From contig NZ_CP100454.1 of assembly GCF_024228315.1 (NCBI RefSeq), positions 2,170,001 to 2,234,000 of the forward strand: a stretch of 64,000 bases of DNA, read 5' to 3'. This document shows, in pieces, positions 33,234 to 44,639 of this stretch (its first letter is position 1; the number at the start of each line of letters is the position of its first letter). The position numbers and the translations under genes were made by a program. The stretch comes from Halomarina pelagica. Its GTDB lineage: Archaea; Halobacteriota; Halobacteria; Halobacteriales; Haloarculaceae. The notes below the pieces were generated by a model that was not told the DNA's origin, did not search any database, and saw only the letters and a program-made list of their open reading frames with translations.

Positions 33234-33368
33234 CCCCTGAATCGAGGGGCGGGCGGCGGATAAGACTGCTGAACGCGGCGTTCCGACCGACTCCACGACG
33301 GGCGCTTCCGGTGGGAGGAGAGGGCGTGAGACGCGCGGAGAGCGTCGGAGCGGGCGGCGAGAGCCAGA

Positions 33369-33412
33369 GGAGAGAGAAGAACGGAGAGAGAAGAACGGAG
33401 AGAGGAGAGAAC
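33369..33412. repeat. 14-bp purine tandem repeat downstream of sepF
   Basis: GGAGAGAGAAGAAC occurs at 33369-33382 and 33383-33396 with a degenerate third copy to about 33412. In the sepF transcript this is a pyrimidine-rich tract (CTCTCT/TTCTTC) starting 27 nt after the stop, which could act in termination. Confidence 0.65.
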
Positions 33413-33438
33413 GCCGCCGGCCGGACGCGCCGAGGCTC

Positions 33439-33789
33439 TTAGAGTTTGGTCCGGCTGATCGTCACGTCGGTCGGCGTGATGATGATCTGGTCGTCGTCCT
33501 TCTGGACGATGTCGCCGCCGACCTCGCGGGCGACCTGCTTCAGTTCGTCGGTGATGTGCTCCATCGTCCGGTCGGAGGTCGTGTGCCGGGTGATGTCGGC
33601 GATGACGAGGTCGCCGTCGTAGACCGCGTCCTTGATGGCGATCACGTCGTCCTGCCCGCCGATGTTCGCGATGCGGACCTGCGTTCCGGGGGTGCTCGAC
33701 TCGGTGTGGAAGTCGTCGACGTCCAACTCGACGTACTCGTCGGTGCTTCGCGTCCCGGTCCCCCCCATCAGCTTGTCCATGAGACCCAT
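33439..33789 (-). CDS. sepF: Cell division protein SepF
   Basis: The archaeal membrane anchor for FtsZ, 116 residues. The N-terminal MGLMDKLMGG is the short amphipathic membrane-binding helix, and the DUF552 domain follows with YDGDLVIADITRHT and DRTMEHITDELKQVAREVGGD. The ATG at 33789 gives this conserved start. It acts at the division ring. No ftsZ is nearby. Confidence 0.93.
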   Translation of the reverse strand: MGLMDKLMGGTGTRSTDEYVELDVDDFHTESSTPGTQVRIANIGGQDDVIAIKDAVYDGDLVIADITRHTTSDRTMEHITDELKQVAREVGGDIVQKDDDQIIITPTDVTISRTKL

Positions 33790-33924
33790 AGCACGTGAGG
33801 TGTCCGGCGCGGCAATAATTCTTGCGTCAGACACCGTTTCCCCCTCCGATGCGGGAGTGAGTTCAGATTATTAATTATTTGCTATCGTAATATTAATGTA
33901 ACAACTACTCTCACATAGAATTGT

Positions 33925-35142
33925 ATGGTACGAAATAACACCACACGACGGCGCTTCCTCGCGGGTACCGCCGCGGGCACCGTCGGAACGTTGTTCGTCG
34001 GCGGCGTCGGCGCGAGCCGTGCGCCGAGGCGCATCGTCGGCGTCACCTCCCCCGAGGCGGCGGCGGACGCCCGCGACCGTGCCGAGTCGGTCCGGAGGAC
34101 GCTCGACTTCGGGGGGATCGGACTGGCCGTCGCCGGTCGCTTCTCCGACCGGGCCGTCGAGGAACTGCGGCGTCGGCGCGACGTGCGGTACGTCGAGGCG
34201 GACGGGACGATGCGCGCCATCGGGGATCGGCCGGGGGCGAACGCACCGCCGTGGGAGGGGGGTGGCGGTAGCTCCACCGCCGCCGAGACGCTCCCCTACG
34301 GGATCGATCGCGTGGACGCGGAGGTGGCCCACGCCAACGGCTACACCGGCGCGGGTGCGGACGTCGCCGTCATCGACACCGGCATCGACTCCGACCACCC
34401 CGATCTGGCGGCGAACCTCGGCGAGGGGAGGGCGTTCGTGAAGTGCCGCGGCGGATCCTGCAACGTCCCGTGGGACGACGACAACGGCCACGGGACCCAC
34501 TGTGCGGGTACGGCCGACGCGATCGACAACGAGGAGGGGGTCGTCGGCGTCAGCACCGAGGCCACCCTCCACGCGGTGAAGGTGCTCGACAGGCGCGGCT
34601 CGGGGTCGTTCTCCGACGTCGCGGCCGGTATCGAGTACACCGCCGACCAGGGCTGGGACGTCGCCAGCATGAGCCTCGGCGCGAGTTCCGGCTCGCAGAC
34701 CGTCGAGGACGCCTGTACGTACGCCTACGGGAAGGGCGTCCTCCTCGTCGCGGCGGCGGGCAACAGCGGCCCCTGCACCGACTGCGTCGGCTACCCCGCC
34801 GCCTATCCCGAGGTGATCGCCGTCAGCGCCACCGACTCGACCGACGCGCTCGCGAGCTTCTCCTCGACCGGTCCCGAGGTGGAACTCGCCGCCCCCGGCG
34901 CGGACGTCCTCTCGACGGTCCCCGGCGGCGGCTACGACACCCTCTCGGGCACGTCGATGGCCTGCCCGCACGTCGCCGGCGCGGGCGGTCAGCTGATGGC
35001 CCGGGGGTACGCGAACGCGGAGGCGCGCGATCGCCTCGCCGCGACCGCCGAGGACGTCGGTCTCTCGGAGAACGAGCAGGGGAACGGCCTGCTCGACGTC
35101 GCGGCCGCGCTCGGGCTGAACTCCGACGACGACCTGAACTGA
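33925..35142 (+). CDS. Halolysin-like subtilisin-family serine protease, Tat-secreted
   Basis: A 405-residue extracellular S8 protease. The Tat signal is TRRRFLAGTAAGTVG at the N-terminus, followed by an I9-like propeptide. The catalytic triad is Asp151 (VAVIDTGID), His189 (NGHGTHCAGT) and Ser344 (SGTSMACPHVAG), with oxyanion Asn in AAAGNSGP. Cys residues near the active site could form disulfides. It ends soon after the catalytic domain and so lacks the C-terminal extension of many halolysins. The upstream 80 bp are unusually AT-rich; AATATTAATG (33888-33897) is a likely TATA box. Confidence 0.95.
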   Translation: MVRNNTTRRRFLAGTAAGTVGTLFVGGVGASRAPRRIVGVTSPEAAADARDRAESVRRTLDFGGIGLAVAGRFSDRAVEELRRRRDVRYVEADGTMRAIGDRPGANAPPWEGGGGSSTAAETLPYGIDRVDAEVAHANGYTGAGADVAVIDTGIDSDHPDLAANLGEGRAFVKCRGGSCNVPWDDDNGHGTHCAGTADAIDNEEGVVGVSTEATLHAVKVLDRRGSGSFSDVAAGIEYTADQGWDVASMSLGASSGSQTVEDACTYAYGKGVLLVAAAGNSGPCTDCVGYPAAYPEVIAVSATDSTDALASFSSTGPEVELAAPGADVLSTVPGGGYDTLSGTSMACPHVAGAGGQLMARGYANAEARDRLAATAEDVGLSENEQGNGLLDVAAALGLNSDDDLN

Positions 35143-35185
35143 CGATCCGACGACGACCGCGCCCTTCCCCGCCCCGCCTTCCGCG

Positions 35186-36268
35186 CTACCGGCCGAGCAG
35201 CGCCCGAAGCTGGTCGCGCGAGAAGAGCGTCGAGGGTTCGTCCATGTGCACCGCGATCTCCCCCGAGAGCGCCCGCAGCCCGGCCCGCTGGAGGGTCGTC
35301 GGGAGGGAGTAGCCCGCGCGGACGAGGCGGCCGAGCCGGATCTCGTTCCGGAGGTCGGCGCGCCACGCCCGCTCGTAGTCGTCGAGCGTCTCCGGGCGTT
35401 CGGGGTCCACCCGGTCGGCGGCGTGATCGGCCGCGCGCATCCCGTAGAGGATGCCGCCGCCGGTGAACGGCTTGGTCTGCCCCGCCGCGTCGCCGAGCAG
35501 GAGGCTGCGGCGGCCCGTCACCCGGTCGGGCGGTCCGACGGGGATCATCCCCGAGCAGCGCCGTTCGAGTTCGACGCCGTAGGCGGCACACAGGTCGTCG
35601 AACCGCCCGGACACGTCCGCGCCCGGCGCACACCCCAGCCCGTACTCGACGCCCGCGTCGCCGCGCGGGATGCGCCACGCGAAGAACCGCGGGACGGTGA
35701 GGTGCACGTCCACGAAGTCCCGGTGGTCGGGTTCGGGATCGAACCCGAGCACGCCGTGGAGGAACTCGTTCGGTTCGGGGAGGCCGCACTCCGCGCGCAC
35801 CCGGGAGCGCGGCCCGTCGCTCCCGACCGCCATCCGCGCCTCGTGGCGCTCCGTGCCGTCCGGGCCCTTGACCGTCACCCGTACGCCGTCCGGGCGCTCC
35901 TCGACGCCGGTGACGGTGTGGCCGTCGCGCACGTCCGCGCCCGCGTCGCCCGCGGCGCGCGCGAGGACCCGATCGAGGCCGACGCGATCGATCGCGTTGG
36001 AGATCACCTCCCGCTTGTAGAACGGTTCGCCGGGCGTCTCCGGGCCGCCGACGTGGAAGCGCGCGCCGTAGATGTCGTTCTGGAAGAGGTCCGCGCGCGC
36101 CCCCTCGGGGACGTACTCCCAGACGTCGAGGCTCACGTGCCCGGAACAGGCGAGGGGCTCTCCGATCTCCCCCTGCTCGAAGACGAGCACGTCCCGACCG
36201 CGCTCGGCCGCCCGTCGCGCGAAGCGCGACCCCGCGGGCCCCGCGCCGACGACGATGAAGTCGTGCAT
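35186..36268 (-). CDS. Geranylgeranyl reductase family FAD protein
   Basis: A 360-residue flavoprotein. It starts with the dinucleotide motif VVGAGPAGSRFARRAAERG. ACSGHVSLDVWEYV and LLLGDAAGQTKPFTGGGI (the FAD-binding GD motif with the family-typical TKPFTGGGI) identify the geranylgeranyl reductase group that saturates archaeal membrane lipid chains. Haloarchaea have several paralogues, so its exact substrate is uncertain. The ATG at 36268 was chosen for the Rossmann start. Confidence 0.9.
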   Translation of the reverse strand: MHDFIVVGAGPAGSRFARRAAERGRDVLVFEQGEIGEPLACSGHVSLDVWEYVPEGARADLFQNDIYGARFHVGGPETPGEPFYKREVISNAIDRVGLDRVLARAAGDAGADVRDGHTVTGVEERPDGVRVTVKGPDGTERHEARMAVGSDGPRSRVRAECGLPEPNEFLHGVLGFDPEPDHRDFVDVHLTVPRFFAWRIPRGDAGVEYGLGCAPGADVSGRFDDLCAAYGVELERRCSGMIPVGPPDRVTGRRSLLLGDAAGQTKPFTGGGILYGMRAADHAADRVDPERPETLDDYERAWRADLRNEIRLGRLVRAGYSLPTTLQRAGLRALSGEIAVHMDEPSTLFSRDQLRALLGR

Positions 36269-36313
36269 CACTCCCCCGTCGGCGGGGGTCCGCAAATAGC
36301 TTCTCGCTTCGCC

Positions 36314-37306
36314 TCAGAGCACGACCAACCCCTGGGGCGTCTGTCGCTCGTACCCCTCGTGCCACGGCCAGACCTGCCGCATCCACGTCTCGCCGCCGTC
36401 CATCGAGCGGAAGGGGCCGCGGTTCGTGAGCGCGTAGAACTCACCCGGCCCGCCCGACGCGAGGACGGGCCGGAGGAGGCCGTCGGGTCCCGGCAGGCCG
36501 TCCATCGACCGCTCCCACGCGCCGTCGTCCTCGCGGCGGTAGACGTAGGTCTCCGCGCGGTCGGGGTTATGGGCGGTATAGGCCCCCCGCGCCGACGAGA
36601 GGAGGACCACGTCCGGGTCGTCCGCGTCCACGGCGACGCTCCAGCAGTAGCGGTGGTCGAGGCCTTCCTGCGGGTGCGTCCAGGTCTCGCCGCCGTCGCG
36701 CGTCTCCGCGTAGCCGTCGCCCGCGGCCGCCCACGCCCGCCCCGGTGCGTCGGGGTGGGTCGCCATCGAGTGCGTGTCGCGCCGCGCGGAGGGGACGCGG
36801 TCCGTCCACGTCTCGCCGCGATCGCGCGTCTGGACGAGCGCGCCCGCTTCGACGGTGACGTATAGGTGCGCCGGGTCGTTCGGGTCCACCTCCAGCCAGC
36901 GGACGTGGTGGGTGTGCGGGCGCGGCGGGAACGACCACTCGGACGACGAGGGGAGGTCGGTCAGCCCCTCGCGTTCGGCCCACGTCTCCCCGCCGTCACC
37001 CGAACGGTAGACGCGACTCGGCTCCGTCCCGGCCCACAGTTCGTCGGGGTCGTCGGGCGAGACGGCGAGCGCGGTCACCCGGTCGCCGACGACGCCCTCG
37101 CCGACGCGGTTCCACGTCTCGCCGCCGTTCGACGAGCGGTAGACGCCGTCGTCGGCCGTCCCGCAGAGGACGCGATCGGGGCGACCGGGCGCGGCCACGA
37201 CGCACTGGATCTCCTCGCCGGCGAGGCGCTCTGTGACGCGCCAGTCGCCCGGTTCGCCGTCGGCCACGAGCAGGGCGTTTCGCAGAGCGGCGTAGATGCG
37301 GGTCAT
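36314..37306 (-). CDS. BNR/sialidase-like beta-propeller protein
   Basis: A 330-residue cytosolic protein built of repeated blades, each ending in an Asp-box-like S-x-D-x-G-x-T-W motif: SSNGGETWNRV, SGDGGETWAER, TRDRGETWTDR, TRDGGETWTHP, SMDGGETWMRQ. It has no signal peptide. Such WD40/YVTN/BNR-like propellers are common in haloarchaea, often described as glycosyl-hydrolase-like, but catalytic residues cannot be identified. Start ATG 37306 (MTRIYAALRNALLVADG). Confidence 0.85.
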   Translation of the reverse strand: MTRIYAALRNALLVADGEPGDWRVTERLAGEEIQCVVAAPGRPDRVLCGTADDGVYRSSNGGETWNRVGEGVVGDRVTALAVSPDDPDELWAGTEPSRVYRSGDGGETWAEREGLTDLPSSSEWSFPPRPHTHHVRWLEVDPNDPAHLYVTVEAGALVQTRDRGETWTDRVPSARRDTHSMATHPDAPGRAWAAAGDGYAETRDGGETWTHPQEGLDHRYCWSVAVDADDPDVVLLSSARGAYTAHNPDRAETYVYRREDDGAWERSMDGLPGPDGLLRPVLASGGPGEFYALTNRGPFRSMDGGETWMRQVWPWHEGYERQTPQGLVVL

Positions 37307-37407
37307 CGTGTAAGCTAGTCGCACGCGGGATCGGAAACGCCTGTCGCCCCACTGCCTCCGTCGTGATCTCGCCGACGGGTATCCAACCGTCACGAGGTGG
37401 GACATCT

Positions 37408-37863
37408 CTACGTCCGGGTGTGAACGTATTCGTCGACCGCTTCGGCGAACTCGACGTAGCGTTCGAGGCCAGTTTGTAGCGAATCGTACACGATGTCGTC
37501 GTTGACGATCGGTCCGTACGTGTGCGATAACACGTCTCTGAATTCGACGGCATCGAGCAGCCTCTCGGTGAGCGCACTATCGATGACCCCCTCCCGTCGC
37601 AGTTCGCGGATTTTGTCCTTTCGGCCACGCGGTGAACTCCCACGTTCGTGCTTCAGGAGTTGATCCGCGATGTCGAGAACCGCTTCGGTCAGTTTCTCGA
37701 ATTTTCGCTCGACTGCATCGCGGAGGTCCTGCTCGTCGCTCGCTTTGTATTCTGCCCGAGATAGATGCTGCTTCTCTCGAAGCGAGGAGAGATTCCGCTC
37801 GATATCCTCGATCGCTTCAGTGATTCGATTCGCCCTGTCGCTGGTGAGGGGATCGGTTCCCAT
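37408..37863 (-). CDS. hepT: HepT-family toxin RNase
   Basis: The toxin of an MntA/HepT (type VII) toxin-antitoxin pair, 151 residues. The HEPN active motif R-x4-H-x-Y is present as RDVLSHTY, with Arg109, His114 and Tyr116. HepT cuts RNA until MntA adds AMP to the Tyr. It lies 46 nt downstream of mntA on the same strand, and the local base composition is noticeably more AT-rich than the neighbours, suggesting transfer. Confidence 0.9.
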   Translation of the reverse strand: MGTDPLTSDRANRITEAIEDIERNLSSLREKQHLSRAEYKASDEQDLRDAVERKFEKLTEAVLDIADQLLKHERGSSPRGRKDKIRELRREGVIDSALTERLLDAVEFRDVLSHTYGPIVNDDIVYDSLQTGLERYVEFAEAVDEYVHTRT

Positions 37864-37909
37864 ATCTACTTCTTCTGGCCCGGCAGTAAATACAGCGCGA
37901 ACTGTGCCG

Positions 37910-38341
37910 TTACTTCGTCATCCGGTCGACGGCGGCCGAGATGCGTTCGCTCGCTTCATCCAGTGAGATCGGCTCGCCTGCCAACTCCGTCTCCAGCGCC
38001 CGTCGTTTCTCTTCCGTCCCGATGAGCAGGTCGCCACTGTCGAATACCGCCCGTGCGAATCGCGGTGACATCGAATACACGTCGACGATATCGACGTCCG
38101 TCGCAAGCGCGTCTGCGAGGTCTGTCGAGAGGCGCAGGTAGACCCGACTGTATCCGGTATCGTCGGGACGGATGTCCTCGAACGCAACGGCGATGTCGAT
38201 GTCACTGTTCCCAGTAGCGGTTCCGCGTGCGGTCGATCCGAATACGATTGCGAAAGTAATCGGATGGCGGGAGAGGACATCGCGCAGCCGCTCTCGAACC
38301 TCGTCGTCGAGGGTGGAGTCCGCTGGAGTGCTGCGCGCCAT
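37910..38341 (-). CDS. mntA: MntA-family nucleotidyltransferase antitoxin
   Basis: A minimal nucleotidyltransferase of 143 residues. The motif GSTARG (35-40) followed by D47-x-D49 (NSDIDIAV) is the metal and ATP site. MntA neutralises HepT by AMPylating its Tyr. The start at ATG 38341 has a TATA-like ACTTTATC on the minus strand (38362-38369) about 25 nt upstream, so the pair is probably leaderless and self-contained. The gene order, antitoxin first, is normal for this system. Confidence 0.92.
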   Translation of the reverse strand: MARSTPADSTLDDEVRERLRDVLSRHPITFAIVFGSTARGTATGNSDIDIAVAFEDIRPDDTGYSRVYLRLSTDLADALATDVDIVDVYSMSPRFARAVFDSGDLLIGTEEKRRALETELAGEPISLDEASERISAAVDRMTK

Positions 38342-38854
38342 GGTTGGGTATAGATGCCGGCCGATAAAGTGCTTTTGTACCTCGGTCGTGGTTCCCTCTC
38401 GGCCTCGCTGGCGTCGACACTCTCGTCGATGGGGTCCCTTCGTGCTGTTCATGGCCTTGCTCGGGGGTGTCCTATCAGACCGACTGTGGGCGCGTTGTTC
38501 TACGGCGTATTTCAGGATACGTTAGCCCACGTTGGCCCGCCGGGTCGTCGTCGCCGTGACGAACACCGGGCGGACGAGATCGACGCCGGAACGCGCGCTT
38601 CCTCTGGAAGGATCGTTCGGGGGCGGACGCGCGCCTCGAGGCCCCGTTCGCGCCCGGCGAAACAGTTTACCTCTATCGCCCCGCGGGGGAGGCGGTCGCG
38701 GTCGAGGTGAGTCGGACACCGCCCTCGGCCGCGGTCGCCCCTCTCGACGGCTCCTACCGCGTCGAACTGACCGCGGGGCGTACGACCCGCTGGCCGAGGT
38801 GCGCGCCGGGTAGCGTCGATCGAGCGCGGGGAGCGGTTCGGCGTCGCGTCGCGC
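38342..38854. other. Interval between mntA and uvrA
   Basis: Apart from the mntA TATA-like box (38362-38369) and the decayed fragment at 38532-38790, this 513-base stretch holds no recognisable gene. The part next to mntA is AT-richer, and GC rises toward uvrA. Confidence 0.5.
38532..38790 (+). pseudogene. Decayed fragment of a beta-rich protein (two frameshifts)
   Basis: Three frames join to one plausible protein: VVVAVTNTG (38544-38570), then ADEIDAGTRA in a second frame (about 38571-38601), then RFLWKDRSGADARLEAP with FAPGETVYLYRPAGEAV in a third (about 38599-38760). No single frame is open with a good start. The composition resembles beta-sandwich domains of haloarchaeal pilin-like or secreted proteins. 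It is best read as a remnant with two one-base indels; the parent is unknown. Confidence 0.4.
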
Positions 38855-41797
<2,943 letters not shown>

Positions 41798-42054
41798 CGT
41801 CTGGGTCACGTGTGCGAGAGGGGAAACGCTGTCGATCCGGGCCCGACCCCCGCACGCAGGAACCGTCCGATGAGGTCGTATATCTCCTCTCTGCGGCGTT
41901 TCAGGCTCCGTTCGGGAATCCTGACTCTCGCCCGCGTCGACGCAGCGACGCGGCGGCGACGCGGCGGCGACGCGTCGCCCCAGTCGCGTCGAACGTGACT
42001 TCGAAACGAACATTCAACCGTCGATTTATTACCGGTGACGGTCGACGTATCGGT

Positions 42055-42636
42055 ATGAGCGACACGACCGGAAGAGACGTCATCGGCGGGATCGACCTCT
42101 CGAGCGATCGGTACGTCATCAAGCAGAGCTACATCCGCAGCAAGTACGCCGTCGAGGACGCGAACGGGAACGTCGTCCTCAAGGGGCGAAAGAAGCGCTT
42201 CAAGCTCAAGGAGGAGTTCCCCTTCACCGACTCCGGGGGAAACGTCGTCTTCCGGATCAAGGCGCGGAACCTCCTCGACGTGTCGGGCAGCTACGCGCTG
42301 GAGGACGAGGCGACGGGCGAGACCTTCGCGGTCATCGAGAAGGAGTTCACCATGTTCAAGCACGTGTACAACGTGCGGAGCCCGGACGGCGCGCTCTGGG
42401 CGCGCATCGAGTCCGAGAGCGCCCTGGTCATGGCGCTCAAGGGCGTCTCGGAGCTGTTCGGCCTGCTCCCGCACTCCTACTCCGTGACGGGACCGAACGG
42501 CGAGTCGATCGGCAGCATCGAGGAGCGGTTCTCCCTGCGCGACGTCTACGACGTGCGGATCGGCGACGCGGGCGACGCCCCGCGCGAGGCGATCATCGCC
42601 GCCGCCGTCGCCATCGACGCCCTGGAGGAGAACTGA
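42055..42636 (+). CDS. LURP-one-related/scramblase-like protein
   Basis: A 193-residue beta-barrel-like protein of the LURP-one/DUF567 group: RYVIKQSYIRSKYAVEDANGNVVLKG, then ARNLLDVSGSYALEDEATGE, then YSVTGPNGESIGSIEERFSL. It ends with a hydrophobic helix (EAIIAAAVAIDAL). Members resemble phospholipid scramblases and Tubby proteins, but archaeal function is unknown. TTTATT at 42025-42030 lies about 27 nt upstream of the ATG (leaderless). Confidence 0.87.
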   Translation: MSDTTGRDVIGGIDLSSDRYVIKQSYIRSKYAVEDANGNVVLKGRKKRFKLKEEFPFTDSGGNVVFRIKARNLLDVSGSYALEDEATGETFAVIEKEFTMFKHVYNVRSPDGALWARIESESALVMALKGVSELFGLLPHSYSVTGPNGESIGSIEERFSLRDVYDVRIGDAGDAPREAIIAAAVAIDALEEN

Positions 42637-42669
42637 GCGCGGAGTTACGCCGACGGCGGCGTATTTACC

Positions 42670-43059
42670 CTAGCGGTCGCGCAGCAGCAGCGCGACGAGC
42701 AGCGCGAGGAGGAGCACCTGGGCGACCTTGTCGACGTAGTCGGCGACGCCCAGTTCGCCGGCGGTCTTGCCGAGGCTGACGACGTTCACCTGGTACCAGA
42801 GGGCGATCTGGACCGCCGTGAACGGGATACCGAGGAGGTAGATCAGTCGCCGCCGGTAGTCGAGCAGGACGAGCGCGATCGCCCCGAAGAAGCCGAGGCC
42901 GGCGAGGAGGAACGCGATCCCCACCGGCTCGGCGACGAACTCCACGCCCAGCCAGAGGTGGATCGTTCCCGACAGCGCCGCGAGCGCGATGGCGGCCCAG
43001 TGGAGACCCGAGAGCGTGCTCGTGTCGAACGCGAATCCGTCTGCGGCGGTCGTTGCCAT
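42670..43059 (-). CDS. Haloarchaeal four-helix membrane protein
   Basis: A 129-residue hydrophobic protein with four predicted helices: LHWAAIALAALSGTIHLWLGV, PVGIAFLLAGLGFFGAIALVLL, RLIYLLGIPFTAVQIALW, and VDKVAQVLLLALLVALLL. Conserved-looking His and Trp lie in helix 1. No motif points to a function. It is convergent with the LURP-one gene and divergent from the DUF457 gene. Start ATG 43059. Confidence 0.72.
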   Translation of the reverse strand: MATTAADGFAFDTSTLSGLHWAAIALAALSGTIHLWLGVEFVAEPVGIAFLLAGLGFFGAIALVLLDYRRRLIYLLGIPFTAVQIALWYQVNVVSLGKTAGELGVADYVDKVAQVLLLALLVALLLRDR

Positions 43060-43135
43060 GTCACGACGGTACACATTCAACGGTATTGACGCTATCCCCG
43101 CGGGGTACTTACCCGGCGGGCGTCATCTCCCGCCG

Positions 43136-43693
43136 ATGATGGTCACCACCCACGCGGCGGTCGGGGTGGCGCTCGCCTCCTCGCTGGTCGTCCTCGCCCC
43201 GGAGCACGCGACCGTCGGCGCGCTCGCCGCGCTCGCGGGCGGCGTCCTCCCGGACCTCGACCTCCTGGTGGGCGCGCACCGCCGGACGCTGCACTTTCCC
43301 GCGCTCTACTGGGTGGCGGCGCTCCCGGCGCTGGCGTGGGCCGTCGTCGCCCCCGCCGCGGGATCGGTCGCGCTCGCGTGCTTCCTCCTCACGGCCGCGG
43401 TCCACTCCCTCTCGGACGTCCTCGGCGCGGGCGAGGAACTCCGCCCCTGGGAGCGCACCACCGACCGCGCGGTCTACCTCCACCCGGCGGGGCGGTGGCT
43501 CGCCGCCCGCCGGTGGGTGCGCTACGACGGCGCGCCGGAGGACCTCGCGCTGACGGTCCTCTTCGCCGCGCCGGGGATCCTGCTCTTCCCGGGGGCGGTC
43601 CGCTACCTCTGTCTCTCCGGGGTCGCGGTCGCCACCGTCTACGCCCTCGTGCGCAAGCGGATCCCCGACATCATCGAGGGATCGATCCGGTAG
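43136..43693 (+). CDS. DUF457/YdjM-like membrane metal-dependent hydrolase
   Basis: A 185-residue membrane protein. THAAVGVALASS near the start, GGVLPDLDLLVGAHRRTLHFP with conserved Asp/His, and LTAAVHSLSDVLGAGEELRPWE carry the His/Asp residues of the DUF457 family (inner-membrane metal-dependent hydrolase-like). The substrate is unknown. Two ATG codons (43136 and 43139) are adjacent; the first is given. It is convergent with the CDP-alcohol phosphotransferase, 2 nt apart. Confidence 0.83.
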   Translation: MMVTTHAAVGVALASSLVVLAPEHATVGALAALAGGVLPDLDLLVGAHRRTLHFPALYWVAALPALAWAVVAPAAGSVALACFLLTAAVHSLSDVLGAGEELRPWERTTDRAVYLHPAGRWLAARRWVRYDGAPEDLALTVLFAAPGILLFPGAVRYLCLSGVAVATVYALVRKRIPDIIEGSIR

Positions 43694-43695
43694 CC

Positions 43696-44514
43696 TCAGG
43701 GGGCTCGGCGGGACGTCACCGCCGACCAGTCGCGGGCGAACTGCGCGAGGAAGGGGAGCATCGCCGCCGTCGCGAGGACCGTCGTGGTCGGCGGGCCGAG
43801 CACCGGCAGGAGCGCGAGGCTCACGACGGCCATCTGGACGCCCGCAAGGACTCGGCGGATCGGTCGCTCCGGCAGCGGCGCGATCGGTCGTCCCCGCCGC
43901 CGCCGCAGGAAGAGCCCCGCGAGGAAGACGTAGCGGGCGGCGCTCACCGCGAGGTACCAGACAGGGAGCTGTCCGTAGCGCACGGCGAGTACCGGCGCGA
44001 CCAGCAGACCGATCGCATCGAACGCCACGTCGAGTCGCGCGCCGAGCAGGGTCGTCCGCCCGGGGCCGCGGGCGACGCGCCCGTCGAGTTGATCGAGCAG
44101 CACCGCCGTCCCGTACAGCAGTCCGGGGGTCCACGCGAGCGCCCCCGAGGGCGGCGGCAGGAGGAGGAAGCCGGCGACGCCCGCGACCGCCAGCCCGCGG
44201 ACGAGCGTGAGGGCGTTCGCCGGGCCGAGCGTGGGCAGGAGGGGTCCCTCGGCGCTCGTTCGGTTGTCCCCGAGCGCGCGCCGCAGCAGCGCCGCCTCCG
44301 CGCCGAGGGTCGCCCCCGCCCCGACCGTCCACCAGAGGCCCACCCCGGGTGACCGGGCGAGGGCGAGCGCGCTCGCCCCGCCGACGAGGGCGACGACGCC
44401 GGCGGCGACGGCCCCCGCCCATCCCCGACGCAGGCGGTCGGCCGGGGCGTGGCCGTCGCGGGGGCTACGTACGCCGCGGGGCGTCGCGTCCGTGTCGGCG
44501 TCGTAGCTGTCCAT
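43696..44514 (-). CDS. CDP-alcohol phosphatidyltransferase family protein
   Basis: A 272-residue membrane enzyme with the CDP-OH-P motif D-x2-D-G-x2-A-R-x-(8-9)-G-x3-D-x3-D: DQLDGRVARGPGRTTLLGARLDVAFD in two overlapping parts around residues 145-170. It should transfer a phospho-alcohol from CDP-archaeol or CDP-alcohol in lipid headgroup synthesis. About six helices. An extra Arg-rich N-terminal segment of 30 residues precedes the first helix. Confidence 0.86.
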   Translation of the reverse strand: MDSYDADTDATPRGVRSPRDGHAPADRLRRGWAGAVAAGVVALVGGASALALARSPGVGLWWTVGAGATLGAEAALLRRALGDNRTSAEGPLLPTLGPANALTLVRGLAVAGVAGFLLLPPPSGALAWTPGLLYGTAVLLDQLDGRVARGPGRTTLLGARLDVAFDAIGLLVAPVLAVRYGQLPVWYLAVSAARYVFLAGLFLRRRRGRPIAPLPERPIRRVLAGVQMAVVSLALLPVLGPPTTTVLATAAMLPFLAQFARDWSAVTSRRAP

Positions 44515-44639
44515 CTGCGGAGAGAGCGGGCGCGGAGCACCGGTCGGTCCCCGTTACGCCCGCCGGACGGGTTAACCTATCCCGTCGCACCCTCGTTCGG
44601 CGGGGTCGAGCGATCGCGGAGCGGAGCGGAGCGAGGCCC

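Noticed and set aside
36989-37306. A longer start (37405) for the BNR-propeller protein
   Set aside because: The added residues are Arg-rich and overlap the 3' flank of hepT. MTRIYAALRNALL at 37306 is a natural beginning of the first blade.
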